Positions 29,857 through 38,072 of a stretch of DNA of 64,000 bases are shown one piece after another; the stretch's first letter is position 1, and every line of letters starts with the position of its first letter. The notes under the pieces are model-generated. The model searched no databases and was not told the DNA's origin. It saw only the letters and a program-made list of their open reading frames with translations. Location: positions 62,001 through 126,000 of the forward strand of contig NZ_JAURYQ010000015.1 in assembly GCF_030653815.1 (NCBI RefSeq), given 5' to 3'. This stretch comes from Rhodoferax sp. GTDB taxonomy: Bacteria > Pseudomonadota > Gammaproteobacteria > Burkholderiales > Burkholderiaceae_C. The position numbers and the translations under genes are program-made.

Positions 29857-32800
29857 CATGGGCGTGACCCGCTCTGAAAAAAGTCCTCAAAGTCCGGCAA
29901 GCAAAGCGGCCGGGAAAACAGATAGCCCTGAAAGGCGTTGCAGCCCAGCTTGAGCAGTAACTCACGCTGCGCTGCAGTTTCCACCCCTTCAGCGATGACG
30001 CTCAAACCCATGCTTTCGGACAGTGCAATCACCATTCTGGCAATGGCCGCGTCGTTGGCATCATTCAGGATGTCGCGCACAAAGCCCTGGTCGATCTTGA
30101 GCTGGTCCAGCGGCAGGCGCTTGAGGTAAGACAGGGACGAATAGCCGGTACCAAAATCGTCAAGCGAGAAGCCCACGCCGGAGGCCTTGAGTGCCGTCAT
30201 TTTGGCAATGACATCCTCGACGTTCTTGATCAGCAAACTCTCGGTGAGTTCGAGCTTGAGCCGACTTGCATTGGCGCCACTCTGGTCCAGCGCGGCCAGC
30301 ACCTGCTCGACAAAGTCACTCTGGTGAAACTGCCGTGCGCTGACGTTCACCGACATGGTGAGCTGTGCCATGGCGGGGCGGGTCGCCCAACGGGCCAACT
30401 GCCTGCAGGCGCTCTCCAGAACCCATTTGCCGAGCGGCAGGATCAAGCCGGTTTGTTCGGCCAGCGGGATGAATTCGGCAGGCGGCACCATGCCACGCAG
30501 CGGATCATTCCAGCGCACCAGCGCTTCCACCCCGATGATCTGACCTTGATGCGTGACCTGCGCCTGGTAGTGCAACAGGAATCGGTCTTGGTCCAGTGCC
30601 TCGTGCAAGCCGGCCTCCAACGCCGCGCGGGAGCTCACCACAGCCTGCATCTGCGGGTCAAAAAAGCGCAGGGTATTGCGCCCCGCCATCTTGGCCTGGT
30701 ACATCGCCATGTCGGCCCGTCGCAAGGGCTCATCAATGCCTTCGCGCTGGTCGCGGCCGAACATCGTCACGCCAATGCTGGCGGTGCAGTACTGCACCGC
30801 ATGGCCAAGCTGGTAGGCTTGATTGAGAGCGGCAAGGATTTTTCTGGCGATCGCTTCGGCCCAGCTCGCTGCCTCGTGTGGGTCCTGACTCAACTCCTTG
30901 AGCAAAACCACAAACTCATCGCCACCCACGCGGGCCACCGTGTCACCCTCACGCACGCAGGTCAGCAAGCGCTGGGCGACCTGCCGCAGCAAGTCGTCGC
31001 CCTGGTCATGGCCCAGGGTGTCGTTGATGGTTTTGAAGTCATCCAGATCAATGAACAGCAGTGCCCCTTCGCGCTGATGTCGGTTGGCTGCGGCCAAGGC
31101 CTGCTCAAGCCGGTCCTTGAACAAACGGCGGTTGGGCAGCTTGGTCAGCGCATCGGAAAAGGCCAGCGTCTGAATCTGTTCCTGTGCCGCCTTGCGTGCC
31201 GTGATGTCACGAATGGCGACCTGAATCGCTGGCTTGCCGTCGTAAATGATGGCAGCGCCTTGCGCTTCCACGTCGTAAGGTGTGCCATCGAGTTTTAAAA
31301 ATTTTTGTTCGAGCATCGGTGTGACCTTGTCGCCCTCTGCCAGTTTCTTGATTCGCCCGAGCACAATTTGATGAAAGTCCGGGTGCACCAAGTCAAGAAT
31401 CGGCTTGCCAACAAGCTCGTGGTCTGACTTGGCTCCCATCATCTGCAGTGCCGCAGGATTGGCGTAGGCCAGCGTCTCGCCACGCAGCACCAAAATGGGC
31501 TCAGGCGACCATTCGATCAGGGTACGGAAACGTTCCTCGCTATCCCTCAACTCTTCTTCGGCGCGCTTGCGTTCACTGATGTCAAAGAAACTGCCAACGT
31601 AATGGGTGATGGTTCCCAGGCTGTCGTGCACAGACGTGATGGCCAGCAGCTCGGGGAAAATCTCGCCATTCTTGCGCTTGTTCCAGATCTCACCGCGCCA
31701 CAAACCGGTGCGATCGATGCTGTCCCACATGGCACGATAAAAGGCCTCGTCGTGCCGGGCTGAACTCAGCACGGTTGGCTTTTGTCCGATCAACTCATCG
31801 GCCGGGTAGCCGGTGATCGTGAGCACGGCCGGGTTGACAGAAATGATGCGGCGCTGCGCGTCGGTGATCAGGATGCCCTCGGCGGTTGATTCAAAAACGG
31901 TTGCGGCCAATTGCAATTTTTCCTCGCGCTGCAACACCGCGTTGGCCATCTGGCGCATGCTTTGGGCCAGCGTCTCGATCTCCTGCGTGGTCGACCGCGG
32001 AATGACGGCCTGGTAATCACCCTCGGCAATTGCCTGCATGTGGCGGCCAAACTCAGCCACCTGGCGCGACATGCGTCGGCTCATCCAGAAGGCCGACATC
32101 AGGGCCAGCGACAGCGCCAGCACGCTGGCGATCGCCAGCGCCAGCAGGGTCGAGTGAACCGTGGCAAAAGCCTTGTCGACCGTTTGCGCCACCAGCACCG
32201 TCCAGCCCTGAGCCGAAATCGGGGTGGTGCTTCCGATGTAGTCGACCCCGTCCATGCGGAACTGCGCCGTTTGCGCCAACGCCAGGTTCTCGCCCTGCAG
32301 CAAGGGCAGATAGCCGATGTTTTCCTGGCGCAGGCTGCGTGTGGCATCCGGGTGCGCCACGATCTGGCCATTTCGATCGACGATGACCGGCAACACATCC
32401 CCCGACTTGCCAATGCGGCGCAACAGCACCGATATTTGCTCCAGACCGAATTCTCCGACCAGCATGCCCGACGCGGCGCTGCCGGGCGGACCGCGCAAAG
32501 GCACGGCCAGCCCCACCACAATCCGGCCACGCTGCGACAAATAAGTATCTGACCACACGCTGTGCCTGGCTTTTTGCGCCAACTGGACAAAGGCACGACC
32601 CGAAAAGTCAGTGCCTACCAGGTCCTCGCGCTGCCCGCGACGCGCTTGTGGCAGCCCCACTTCCATCACTTGGTTGGCTTCATCGATCAGGTAAAGGGCT
32701 TCCAGGTGTTCGTCGGTGTTGGCCAGGGTGTCGACCATCAGCTGCATGCGATCGCTTGGCAATGACGACTGCCCGTCCATGTCTGTGGCCAGGTTTTCAA

Positions 32801-32996
32801 GTGCGCTCTGAGCATCGGCAAGAAAACTCTCGACCTGACTGGCCATGGAGCCACCCAGGGACCGGTTCCTGGCCTGGACCTCGGCATTCAGGTGCGGCAG
32901 CAGTACCCACAGCAGGGCGGTCACAAGCAGCGCCATGGCCAGGCCCACAAAAGCTGAAAAGCCCATTGAAAGCCAGAAGCGCAGGGAACGTGCCAT
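29856..32996 (-). CDS. dCache-HAMP-PAS-PAS-GGDEF-EAL cyclic-di-GMP protein
   Basis: A 1046-residue membrane receptor. It has a first helix near residues 5-30, a periplasmic dCache sensor of about 240 residues, a second helix near 280-300, and a HAMP linker. Two PAS domains follow (about 345-465 and 480-600), then GGDEF (about 610-780) and EAL (about 790-1040). The GGDEF site is intact (VARVGGDEFVVLL), with a product-inhibition RxxD site (REGD) five residues earlier. The EAL site also looks complete (EALVRW, DDFGTGYSS, EGVET). Either or both activities are possible. Start 32996 is the first ATG; an upstream TTG overlaps the next gene. It closes a four-member same-strand block with an orphan binding lipoprotein just upstream. 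Confidence 0.9.
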   Translation of the reverse strand: MARSLRFWLSMGFSAFVGLAMALLVTALLWVLLPHLNAEVQARNRSLGGSMASQVESFLADAQSALENLATDMDGQSSLPSDRMQLMVDTLANTDEHLEALYLIDEANQVMEVGLPQARRGQREDLVGTDFSGRAFVQLAQKARHSVWSDTYLSQRGRIVVGLAVPLRGPPGSAASGMLVGEFGLEQISVLLRRIGKSGDVLPVIVDRNGQIVAHPDATRSLRQENIGYLPLLQGENLALAQTAQFRMDGVDYIGSTTPISAQGWTVLVAQTVDKAFATVHSTLLALAIASVLALSLALMSAFWMSRRMSRQVAEFGRHMQAIAEGDYQAVIPRSTTQEIETLAQSMRQMANAVLQREEKLQLAATVFESTAEGILITDAQRRIISVNPAVLTITGYPADELIGQKPTVLSSARHDEAFYRAMWDSIDRTGLWRGEIWNKRKNGEIFPELLAITSVHDSLGTITHYVGSFFDISERKRAEEELRDSEERFRTLIEWSPEPILVLRGETLAYANPAALQMMGAKSDHELVGKPILDLVHPDFHQIVLGRIKKLAEGDKVTPMLEQKFLKLDGTPYDVEAQGAAIIYDGKPAIQVAIRDITARKAAQEQIQTLAFSDALTKLPNRRLFKDRLEQALAAANRHQREGALLFIDLDDFKTINDTLGHDQGDDLLRQVAQRLLTCVREGDTVARVGGDEFVVLLKELSQDPHEAASWAEAIARKILAALNQAYQLGHAVQYCTASIGVTMFGRDQREGIDEPLRRADMAMYQAKMAGRNTLRFFDPQMQAVVSSRAALEAGLHEALDQDRFLLHYQAQVTHQGQIIGVEALVRWNDPLRGMVPPAEFIPLAEQTGLILPLGKWVLESACRQLARWATRPAMAQLTMSVNVSARQFHQSDFVEQVLAALDQSGANASRLKLELTESLLIKNVEDVIAKMTALKASGVGFSLDDFGTGYSSLSYLKRLPLDQLKIDQGFVRDILNDANDAAIARMVIALSESMGLSVIAEGVETAAQRELLLKLGCNAFQGYLFSRPLCLPDFEDFFQSGSRP

Positions 32997-33030
32997 GGGT
33001 CGGGTATGATGGGCGCTGGCGTGCAAGCGA

Positions 33031-34167
33031 TTACAGCCGCACAAAAGCGCCTTTGCGAACCGTGGTCAGGTAGGTGTCGCGCGCGGCATCACCGTACGCA
33101 TCAAAACGGAACCGTGACTGCGCACCGGCAAATTCCCGTCGTTCAAGAATCACGCTCTTGAGCGTCTGCCCGGAGGTCTGGGCGGCCAGACCCTCCAGCA
33201 CCACGTTGGTGGCGTCAAAGGCAGTCAAACCAGCAAAACCGGGCTCGCGCTTGAAACGCGCCTGATAGGCTTTTCTGAAGGCAAGATAAGAAGCTTGCTG
33301 GCTATCGCGATCAATGAACTGGGCGATCACGATCCCTTCCACGGCCTTGCCACCGAGTTCGATCAAGCGCTCGGTGGCACTCCATTCACAGGCGTTGATG
33401 TGGACCGCCGCATTGCGTTTGCGCAGTTGCTGGGCCAGTATGGCGGTATCAACCGAGTTGGCCAGAATCAGCACACCGTCCGGCCCGGGCTCAAGCAGGC
33501 GCTGCGCCAGCGCTGAAAAGTGGGCATCGTCGCTGGAACTGAAGGGCACGGCCACCAGGATGGTGCCGCCGGCCGCTTCAAATACCTTGCGGTAGTCGCT
33601 CAACCAGCTTTCGGTATACGCCTTGTTATTCAGGTCAAAAGCCACCGTGATGCGACGACTGCCCTGGACCGAAAAATGGTAATTGGCGCTGCGGCTCGCA
33701 TAGTTGGTGGTCGAATCGATCACGCGCAGAAAATGATCGTCCGTGCCCGCCAGTTCGGTGGCGGTCACGGTCGGGCTGACCATCAACACCTGGGCCTGAT
33801 TGACCTGCGGCAGCGTGGCAACGGCCATGGCGCTGGTCATCGGGCCAATGATGGCCACCACCTTGTTGTTGATCAGGCGCGCCACCGCCTGTTTGGCACT
33901 GTCTGCATCCTGCTGGTCGTCCTCGGCGACCAACTCAAGCAAACGCCCGTTGATGCCGCCCGAGGCATTGCGCAACTCGATGGCCAGCAGGGCACCATCG
34001 CGGCCCCCGATGCCCAGATCGGCGACACGACCCGACAGACCGCCCAGGAAACCCAGCCGGATCGGTTCACGTGCGGAGCAGCCAAGCATCAGGACTGAAA
34101 TGACCAGCATCACCAGAAGCGCACCCGAACGAACAGGCACACTTTCAGGGAAAAACTTGAGGTTCAT
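33031..34167 (-). CDS. Orphan periplasmic-binding lipoprotein, branched-chain amino acid ABC type
   Basis: A 378-residue type I periplasmic-binding protein of the LivJ/amide-urea class. The N-terminus is a lipoprotein signal ending VLMLGC (Cys30). After it come IRLGFLGGLSGRVADLGIGGRDG and the NASGGINGRLLELVAEDD stretch typical of the family. No ABC permease or ATPase gene is near. It sits 34 bp ahead of a dCache GGDEF-EAL receptor, so I infer that it binds a ligand for that sensor rather than for import. The ligand is unknown. The fold and lipid anchoring are well supported, the signalling role only by context. Confidence 0.85.
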   Translation of the reverse strand: MNLKFFPESVPVRSGALLVMLVISVLMLGCSAREPIRLGFLGGLSGRVADLGIGGRDGALLAIELRNASGGINGRLLELVAEDDQQDADSAKQAVARLINNKVVAIIGPMTSAMAVATLPQVNQAQVLMVSPTVTATELAGTDDHFLRVIDSTTNYASRSANYHFSVQGSRRITVAFDLNNKAYTESWLSDYRKVFEAAGGTILVAVPFSSSDDAHFSALAQRLLEPGPDGVLILANSVDTAILAQQLRKRNAAVHINACEWSATERLIELGGKAVEGIVIAQFIDRDSQQASYLAFRKAYQARFKREPGFAGLTAFDATNVVLEGLAAQTSGQTLKSVILERREFAGAQSRFRFDAYGDAARDTYLTTVRKGAFVRL

Positions 34168-34232
34168 GGCGATCTATGTAGTGACGATCATCAACACACG
34201 CTTGAATTGTAGGCGCCTGCGCTGCCGTGTGA

Positions 34233-34730
34233 TCAGCCACGACGTCGCGTGCCGGGGACGGGCTTTGCGTGAATGGCATCATCCGTTCTGGCCCGGACCA
34301 CGGACTTGGGTGCCCATTGAACCTGATTGCGACCCCGATCTTTGGCCAAATACAACGCCTTGTCCGCGTCCAGCACGGCCTCGTTCTCGTTGGCCTGTTC
34401 CTCATGGGCGATGGTCACCCCCACGCTCAAGGTGATCGGGCCAGCGGTCGGTCGGGCGAGGCCGCGACAGTCTGCCCGCACGTTGCGTTTTTCAATCCCG
34501 TAGCCCTCGCCCAGGCTCAGCAGGCGTTCACAAACTTCAGCCGAGCGCGCCCGGTCGTCCGGGTGTGTGATATCGAGAAAGCTCACACCCAGCGGGGACT
34601 GGCGCGGGTAGCCGTTGATGGCGCTGAAGCGCTGTTCGCTCTCGAAGCGGGCCGCAGCCGCCTGAGCACCCGATTCTGGAGGCGTTGCATGGGTGACTTT
34701 TGTCATGGTTGACTTTTTGGGTTCAGTCAT
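34233..34730 (-). pseudogene. Decayed PAS-diguanylate cyclase remnant
   Basis: A 165-codon frame that holds pieces of a PAS-GGDEF protein. RFESEQRFSAI resembles the start of a PAS domain, and SFLDITHPDDRARSAEVCERLL its middle and end. It then jumps straight to ITLSVGVTIAHEE and DADKALYLAKDRGRNQVQ, the last quarter of a GGDEF domain. The GGDEF motif, substrate site and part of the PAS are absent, so it cannot be a cyclase. At least two in-frame internal deletions explain the pattern. The start overlaps the preceding GGDEF-EAL gene by 8 bp. It may still be translated. Confidence 0.75.
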
Positions 34731-37700
34731 TTCGGTCGTCGGGCTCACGTCCCACCAGCACGCCACCGCGCCGCAACAGCCTGGCGAATTCATCCGCCGG
34801 CACCGGGCGGCCAAAGAAGTAGCCCTGAATTTCGTCGCAGCCCTGGGCCCGTAAATAGTCCAGTTGCGCCCGGGTTTCCACGCCCTCGGCGATGGTTCTG
34901 AAACCAAGGCCATGGGCCATGTGGATGATGGCGGCAACGATGGCGCCATCATCGGCGTCACACCCCAGACCGCGCACAAAGGACTGGTCGATCTTGAGTT
35001 TGTCGATCTGGTACAGCTTGAGGTAACTCAAGGACGAATAACCGGTGCCGAAATCGTCAATCGACAAGGTGACGCCCATGGCATGCAACTTGCCAATCTG
35101 CTCAACCGTCAGGTTCGAATTCTCCATGGCAATACGCTCGGTCAGTTCGAGCTCGAGCAAGCCCGGCGCCAACTGGCAGCTCTGCAGCGCGGCACCCACC
35201 GCCTCGCACAAGCTGGGCTGCAGGAACTGGAGCGCGGACAAATTGACCGCCACCGGCACCACGGGCAACCCTTCGCGCTGCCAGCTGGCCACCTGCTGCA
35301 CCGCCGTGCGCAAGACCCAGTCACCAATCTCCAGAATCTGGCCACTGTTTTCTGCAATCGGGATAAACCGCGCGGGGGCAACCAGGCCCCACTCGGGGTG
35401 CTGCCACCGAATCAGCGCTTCGGCACCGATGATGCGACCGCTCAGCGCATCGACCTGCGGCTGGAAGTACAGCAGCAACTCACCCCTAGGCAAAGCCTGG
35501 CGGAGCTGGTTTTCAATGAGCAGGATTTCATTGACCTGGCCATGCATCTGTTCGGTGAAAAACTTGAAGTTGTCGCGCCCGGTGAGTTTGGCCTGTTTCA
35601 GGGCGGCTCCGGCACATTGGGTCAATTTTTCATAATCGGCGCCGTTGTCGGGGTACACGGCGGCCCCGATGCTGGCCGTCAGGCGCAGCTCCTGGCCGCT
35701 GTCCAGCACCACGGGCTCCTTGAGCAGGCCCAGCAAGCGGCTGGCGATGTGCGCGGCACCCTGGGCGTCGGTGTTGGGCAGCAGCAGAATATATTCATCC
35801 GCGCTGTGCCGGCACACCGTGTCATCGGCCTGCAGGTTTTTCACCAGACGCTCGGCCATCGTGCGCAGCACCTGGTCACCCGCCGGGCGACCCAGCGAAT
35901 CGTTGATGTACTGGAAGCGGTCGATATCGACAAACAACATCGACACATGGCCGTTGGTGCGCCGGGCCGTGGCCAGCGCCAGGCCGGTCCGGTCGTGCAA
36001 CAGGTCGCGATTGGGCAAATGGGTCAGCTTGTCGTAGTGGTCAAGGTAATCAATGCGCGCCTGGTCAGCTTTGCGCTCAGTCAGGTCAGACAGGATGCCG
36101 ATGTAGCTTGTCAGCTTGCCCGAAACGTCTTTCACGGCACTGATGGACAGCCACTCCGGGTAAATTTCCCCGTTTTTGCGCTTGTTCCAGATCTCGCCCT
36201 GCCAATAACCGTCGGCCTGGAGGTCTTGCCACATGGCGGTATAAAAAGCACGGTCCTGTTGCCCGGACTTGAGAAAAACGGGGGTCTGACCAAGAATTTC
36301 TGCCTCGACAAAGCCGGTAATGGTGGTAAACGCCGGGTTGACCGAGAGCACACGGTTGCGGGCGTCGGTAATGATGATGCCGTCGCGGCTGGCGGTGAAC
36401 ATCTGCGCGCTGAGCTGAAACTGTTCCTCAGCTTTTTTACGCTCGGTGATGTCACGCGAGATCACGATGAAACGGGGCTCAGTCAATTCGGCGCCAGGTT
36501 TGCGCGCCACCGATAGCTCAAACCAGCGGTAGTTGCCACCAATCTTAAGCGCAACCTGTTGTCCGGTAGACAAGCCGGTTGCATTGGCCTCCTGCAAGGC
36601 CGCCAGACAGATCGCGGCAGGCTCTGGCGGCAGTACGTCTGAGACCAGTTTATTCAGAAAAACTTCAGGCGGCACCGCCAACAGGTTCAAACGCGAGGTA
36701 CGGTAGCTGTGATAACGCCCAGCCAGATCCACCTCGAACAGGATGTCTGGCATGGCATCCAGCGTGGCTTCCAGATCAGCCCGGGCCAGATGTAATTCCT
36801 GTGTCATGTCGCGGGCCAGTGCCTCGGCGCGCTCGCGCCCGGTGACCAGCAGCCACGACAGCCAACCCAGCAACAGGCTCAAGGCGACCCCCATGATGGC
36901 GATCATCGCGTGCCCATGTGTGTCGCTGAAACGGTTTTCAAATGCCGGCAGCGGACGAAACACCAAAGTCCAGCTTTTGCCTCCCATCGTCAGCGTTCGG
37001 GTGGTGCCCAGGTGGGGGCCCGCGCCAGTTGTCGCGCCGGCCTGCTCACCCACAAAAAGTTGGGCTGCCGGTACCAGGCGCTCACCGTCATAAATGTCAA
37101 AACCAATGTCGTCTGAAAACTGGAGCTTCAGGCTGCTCACCAGGTCCCCCAGGCGAAAAGGGCCGCCGACCCAGCCCAGCAGCGTCGCTCGGCGCTCATC
37201 CTGCGTCTCGATCGGCGTGGCTCTGGCGTAAAGCGGCAGGTACATGACAACCGCTGGCAATGCGTCTGTCCCGTCTTGCACCAATTTGACGCGCCCGGTC
37301 AATGCCATTGCACCCGTGTCACGCGCCCGCTCCAGGGCGCCCAGCAAATCAGGCTTCGAGACAATGTCAAAACCGAGCGCCTTCACATTGCTGCCCTCGA
37401 AGGGCTCGATCAGCACAATCGGAGCATACTGCGCGCGCTCACCCTCGGGACTGATCCGGTAGCCGCGCATGCCACGGCTGCGCATGTCGGCAAGGTGGCG
37501 CGCCTTTTGGGCTTGCGGCACCTGCAGGGAGAGCGAAACCGCCTGCAGGCTGGCCAATGATTGGTCCAGCTGCAGCACCTGGAAGTATTGCCGGTAGTCG
37601 CTTGGCGTCAAGTCATCAGAGCTCTCGTAAAGCCCTTTGAAGCCACGCAGCACCAGTTCGAAACGTTGCAGCCTCCCCTGGATACTGTTCGTGACCTGAT

Positions 37701-37866
37701 CGGCCGCTTCGTGAAAAAAATACTGACGCGCCTTGTCTGACTCCTGCTTTTCCTTGTGCCAATAGCCAAACGTGACGCCCAGCATGAGCAGGGTGATCAG
37801 CAGTGCAATCCATTTTGCGGGCTTCAAGCGCTCCCCGACCGTATGGCCAATATTTTTGAATGACAT
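34723..37866 (-). CDS. CHASE-PAS-PAS-GGDEF-EAL protein with degenerate GGDEF site
   Basis: A 1047-residue membrane protein. A first helix at about 18-35 leads into a periplasmic CHASE domain (RLQRFELVLRGFKGLYESSD in part; YPLxYARATPIE-like end), and a second helix lies near 322-342. Two PAS domains, a GGDEF domain and an EAL domain follow. The cyclase motif is HSADE instead of GGDEF (about residue 687), and no RxxD inhibition site precedes it, so cyclase activity is unlikely. The EAL domain keeps AEALIRW, IDDFGTGYSSLSYLK and EGVET, so it should be a cyclic-di-GMP phosphodiesterase, perhaps with the GGDEF domain as a GTP sensor. It is first in the signalling block and divergent from the octahaem cytochrome locus. 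Confidence 0.9.
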   Translation of the reverse strand: MSFKNIGHTVGERLKPAKWIALLITLLMLGVTFGYWHKEKQESDKARQYFFHEAADQVTNSIQGRLQRFELVLRGFKGLYESSDDLTPSDYRQYFQVLQLDQSLASLQAVSLSLQVPQAQKARHLADMRSRGMRGYRISPEGERAQYAPIVLIEPFEGSNVKALGFDIVSKPDLLGALERARDTGAMALTGRVKLVQDGTDALPAVVMYLPLYARATPIETQDERRATLLGWVGGPFRLGDLVSSLKLQFSDDIGFDIYDGERLVPAAQLFVGEQAGATTGAGPHLGTTRTLTMGGKSWTLVFRPLPAFENRFSDTHGHAMIAIMGVALSLLLGWLSWLLVTGRERAEALARDMTQELHLARADLEATLDAMPDILFEVDLAGRYHSYRTSRLNLLAVPPEVFLNKLVSDVLPPEPAAICLAALQEANATGLSTGQQVALKIGGNYRWFELSVARKPGAELTEPRFIVISRDITERKKAEEQFQLSAQMFTASRDGIIITDARNRVLSVNPAFTTITGFVEAEILGQTPVFLKSGQQDRAFYTAMWQDLQADGYWQGEIWNKRKNGEIYPEWLSISAVKDVSGKLTSYIGILSDLTERKADQARIDYLDHYDKLTHLPNRDLLHDRTGLALATARRTNGHVSMLFVDIDRFQYINDSLGRPAGDQVLRTMAERLVKNLQADDTVCRHSADEYILLLPNTDAQGAAHIASRLLGLLKEPVVLDSGQELRLTASIGAAVYPDNGADYEKLTQCAGAALKQAKLTGRDNFKFFTEQMHGQVNEILLIENQLRQALPRGELLLYFQPQVDALSGRIIGAEALIRWQHPEWGLVAPARFIPIAENSGQILEIGDWVLRTAVQQVASWQREGLPVVPVAVNLSALQFLQPSLCEAVGAALQSCQLAPGLLELELTERIAMENSNLTVEQIGKLHAMGVTLSIDDFGTGYSSLSYLKLYQIDKLKIDQSFVRGLGCDADDGAIVAAIIHMAHGLGFRTIAEGVETRAQLDYLRAQGCDEIQGYFFGRPVPADEFARLLRRGGVLVGREPDDRND

Positions 37867-37981
37867 GTAGAAATGCTAATGGATTTCCCGGCGAATGGGA
37901 ACCCGGGGTTCTGCACAGCGCAGGTAAGTCAAGGTAACACGCACGGCTGCTGATCAGCCCCAAGGGTTTTCCCTTTATTTT

Positions 37982-37995
37982 TTGATCTTGGTCAA
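37982..37995. promoter_or_regulatory. FNR/ANR-type box upstream of the octahaem cytochrome operon
   Basis: TTGATCTTGGTCAA matches the FNR/ANR consensus TTGAT-N4-(A/G)TCAA over both half sites. Its centre is 84 bp upstream of the first codon, which allows a class II position (-41.5) with transcription starting near 38030. No strong -35 box is seen, as expected for an activator-dependent promoter. The gap also serves the divergent GGDEF-EAL gene, but the spacing (about 120 bp) favours the cytochrome operon. Confidence 0.72.
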
Positions 37996-38072
37996 AGAGC
38001 CTAACGAACAAGATCATGAAAATGAACATCACTAGTTCCGAATATTAAAAATTAACCCCTGAAAGGTTGCAG

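Noticed and set aside
32997..33044. 16-codon upstream extension of the dCache GGDEF-EAL gene starting at TTG
   Set aside because: It would overlap the lipoprotein gene by 14 bp and adds a Cys/His-rich stretch before an otherwise normal membrane-helix start at the ATG.
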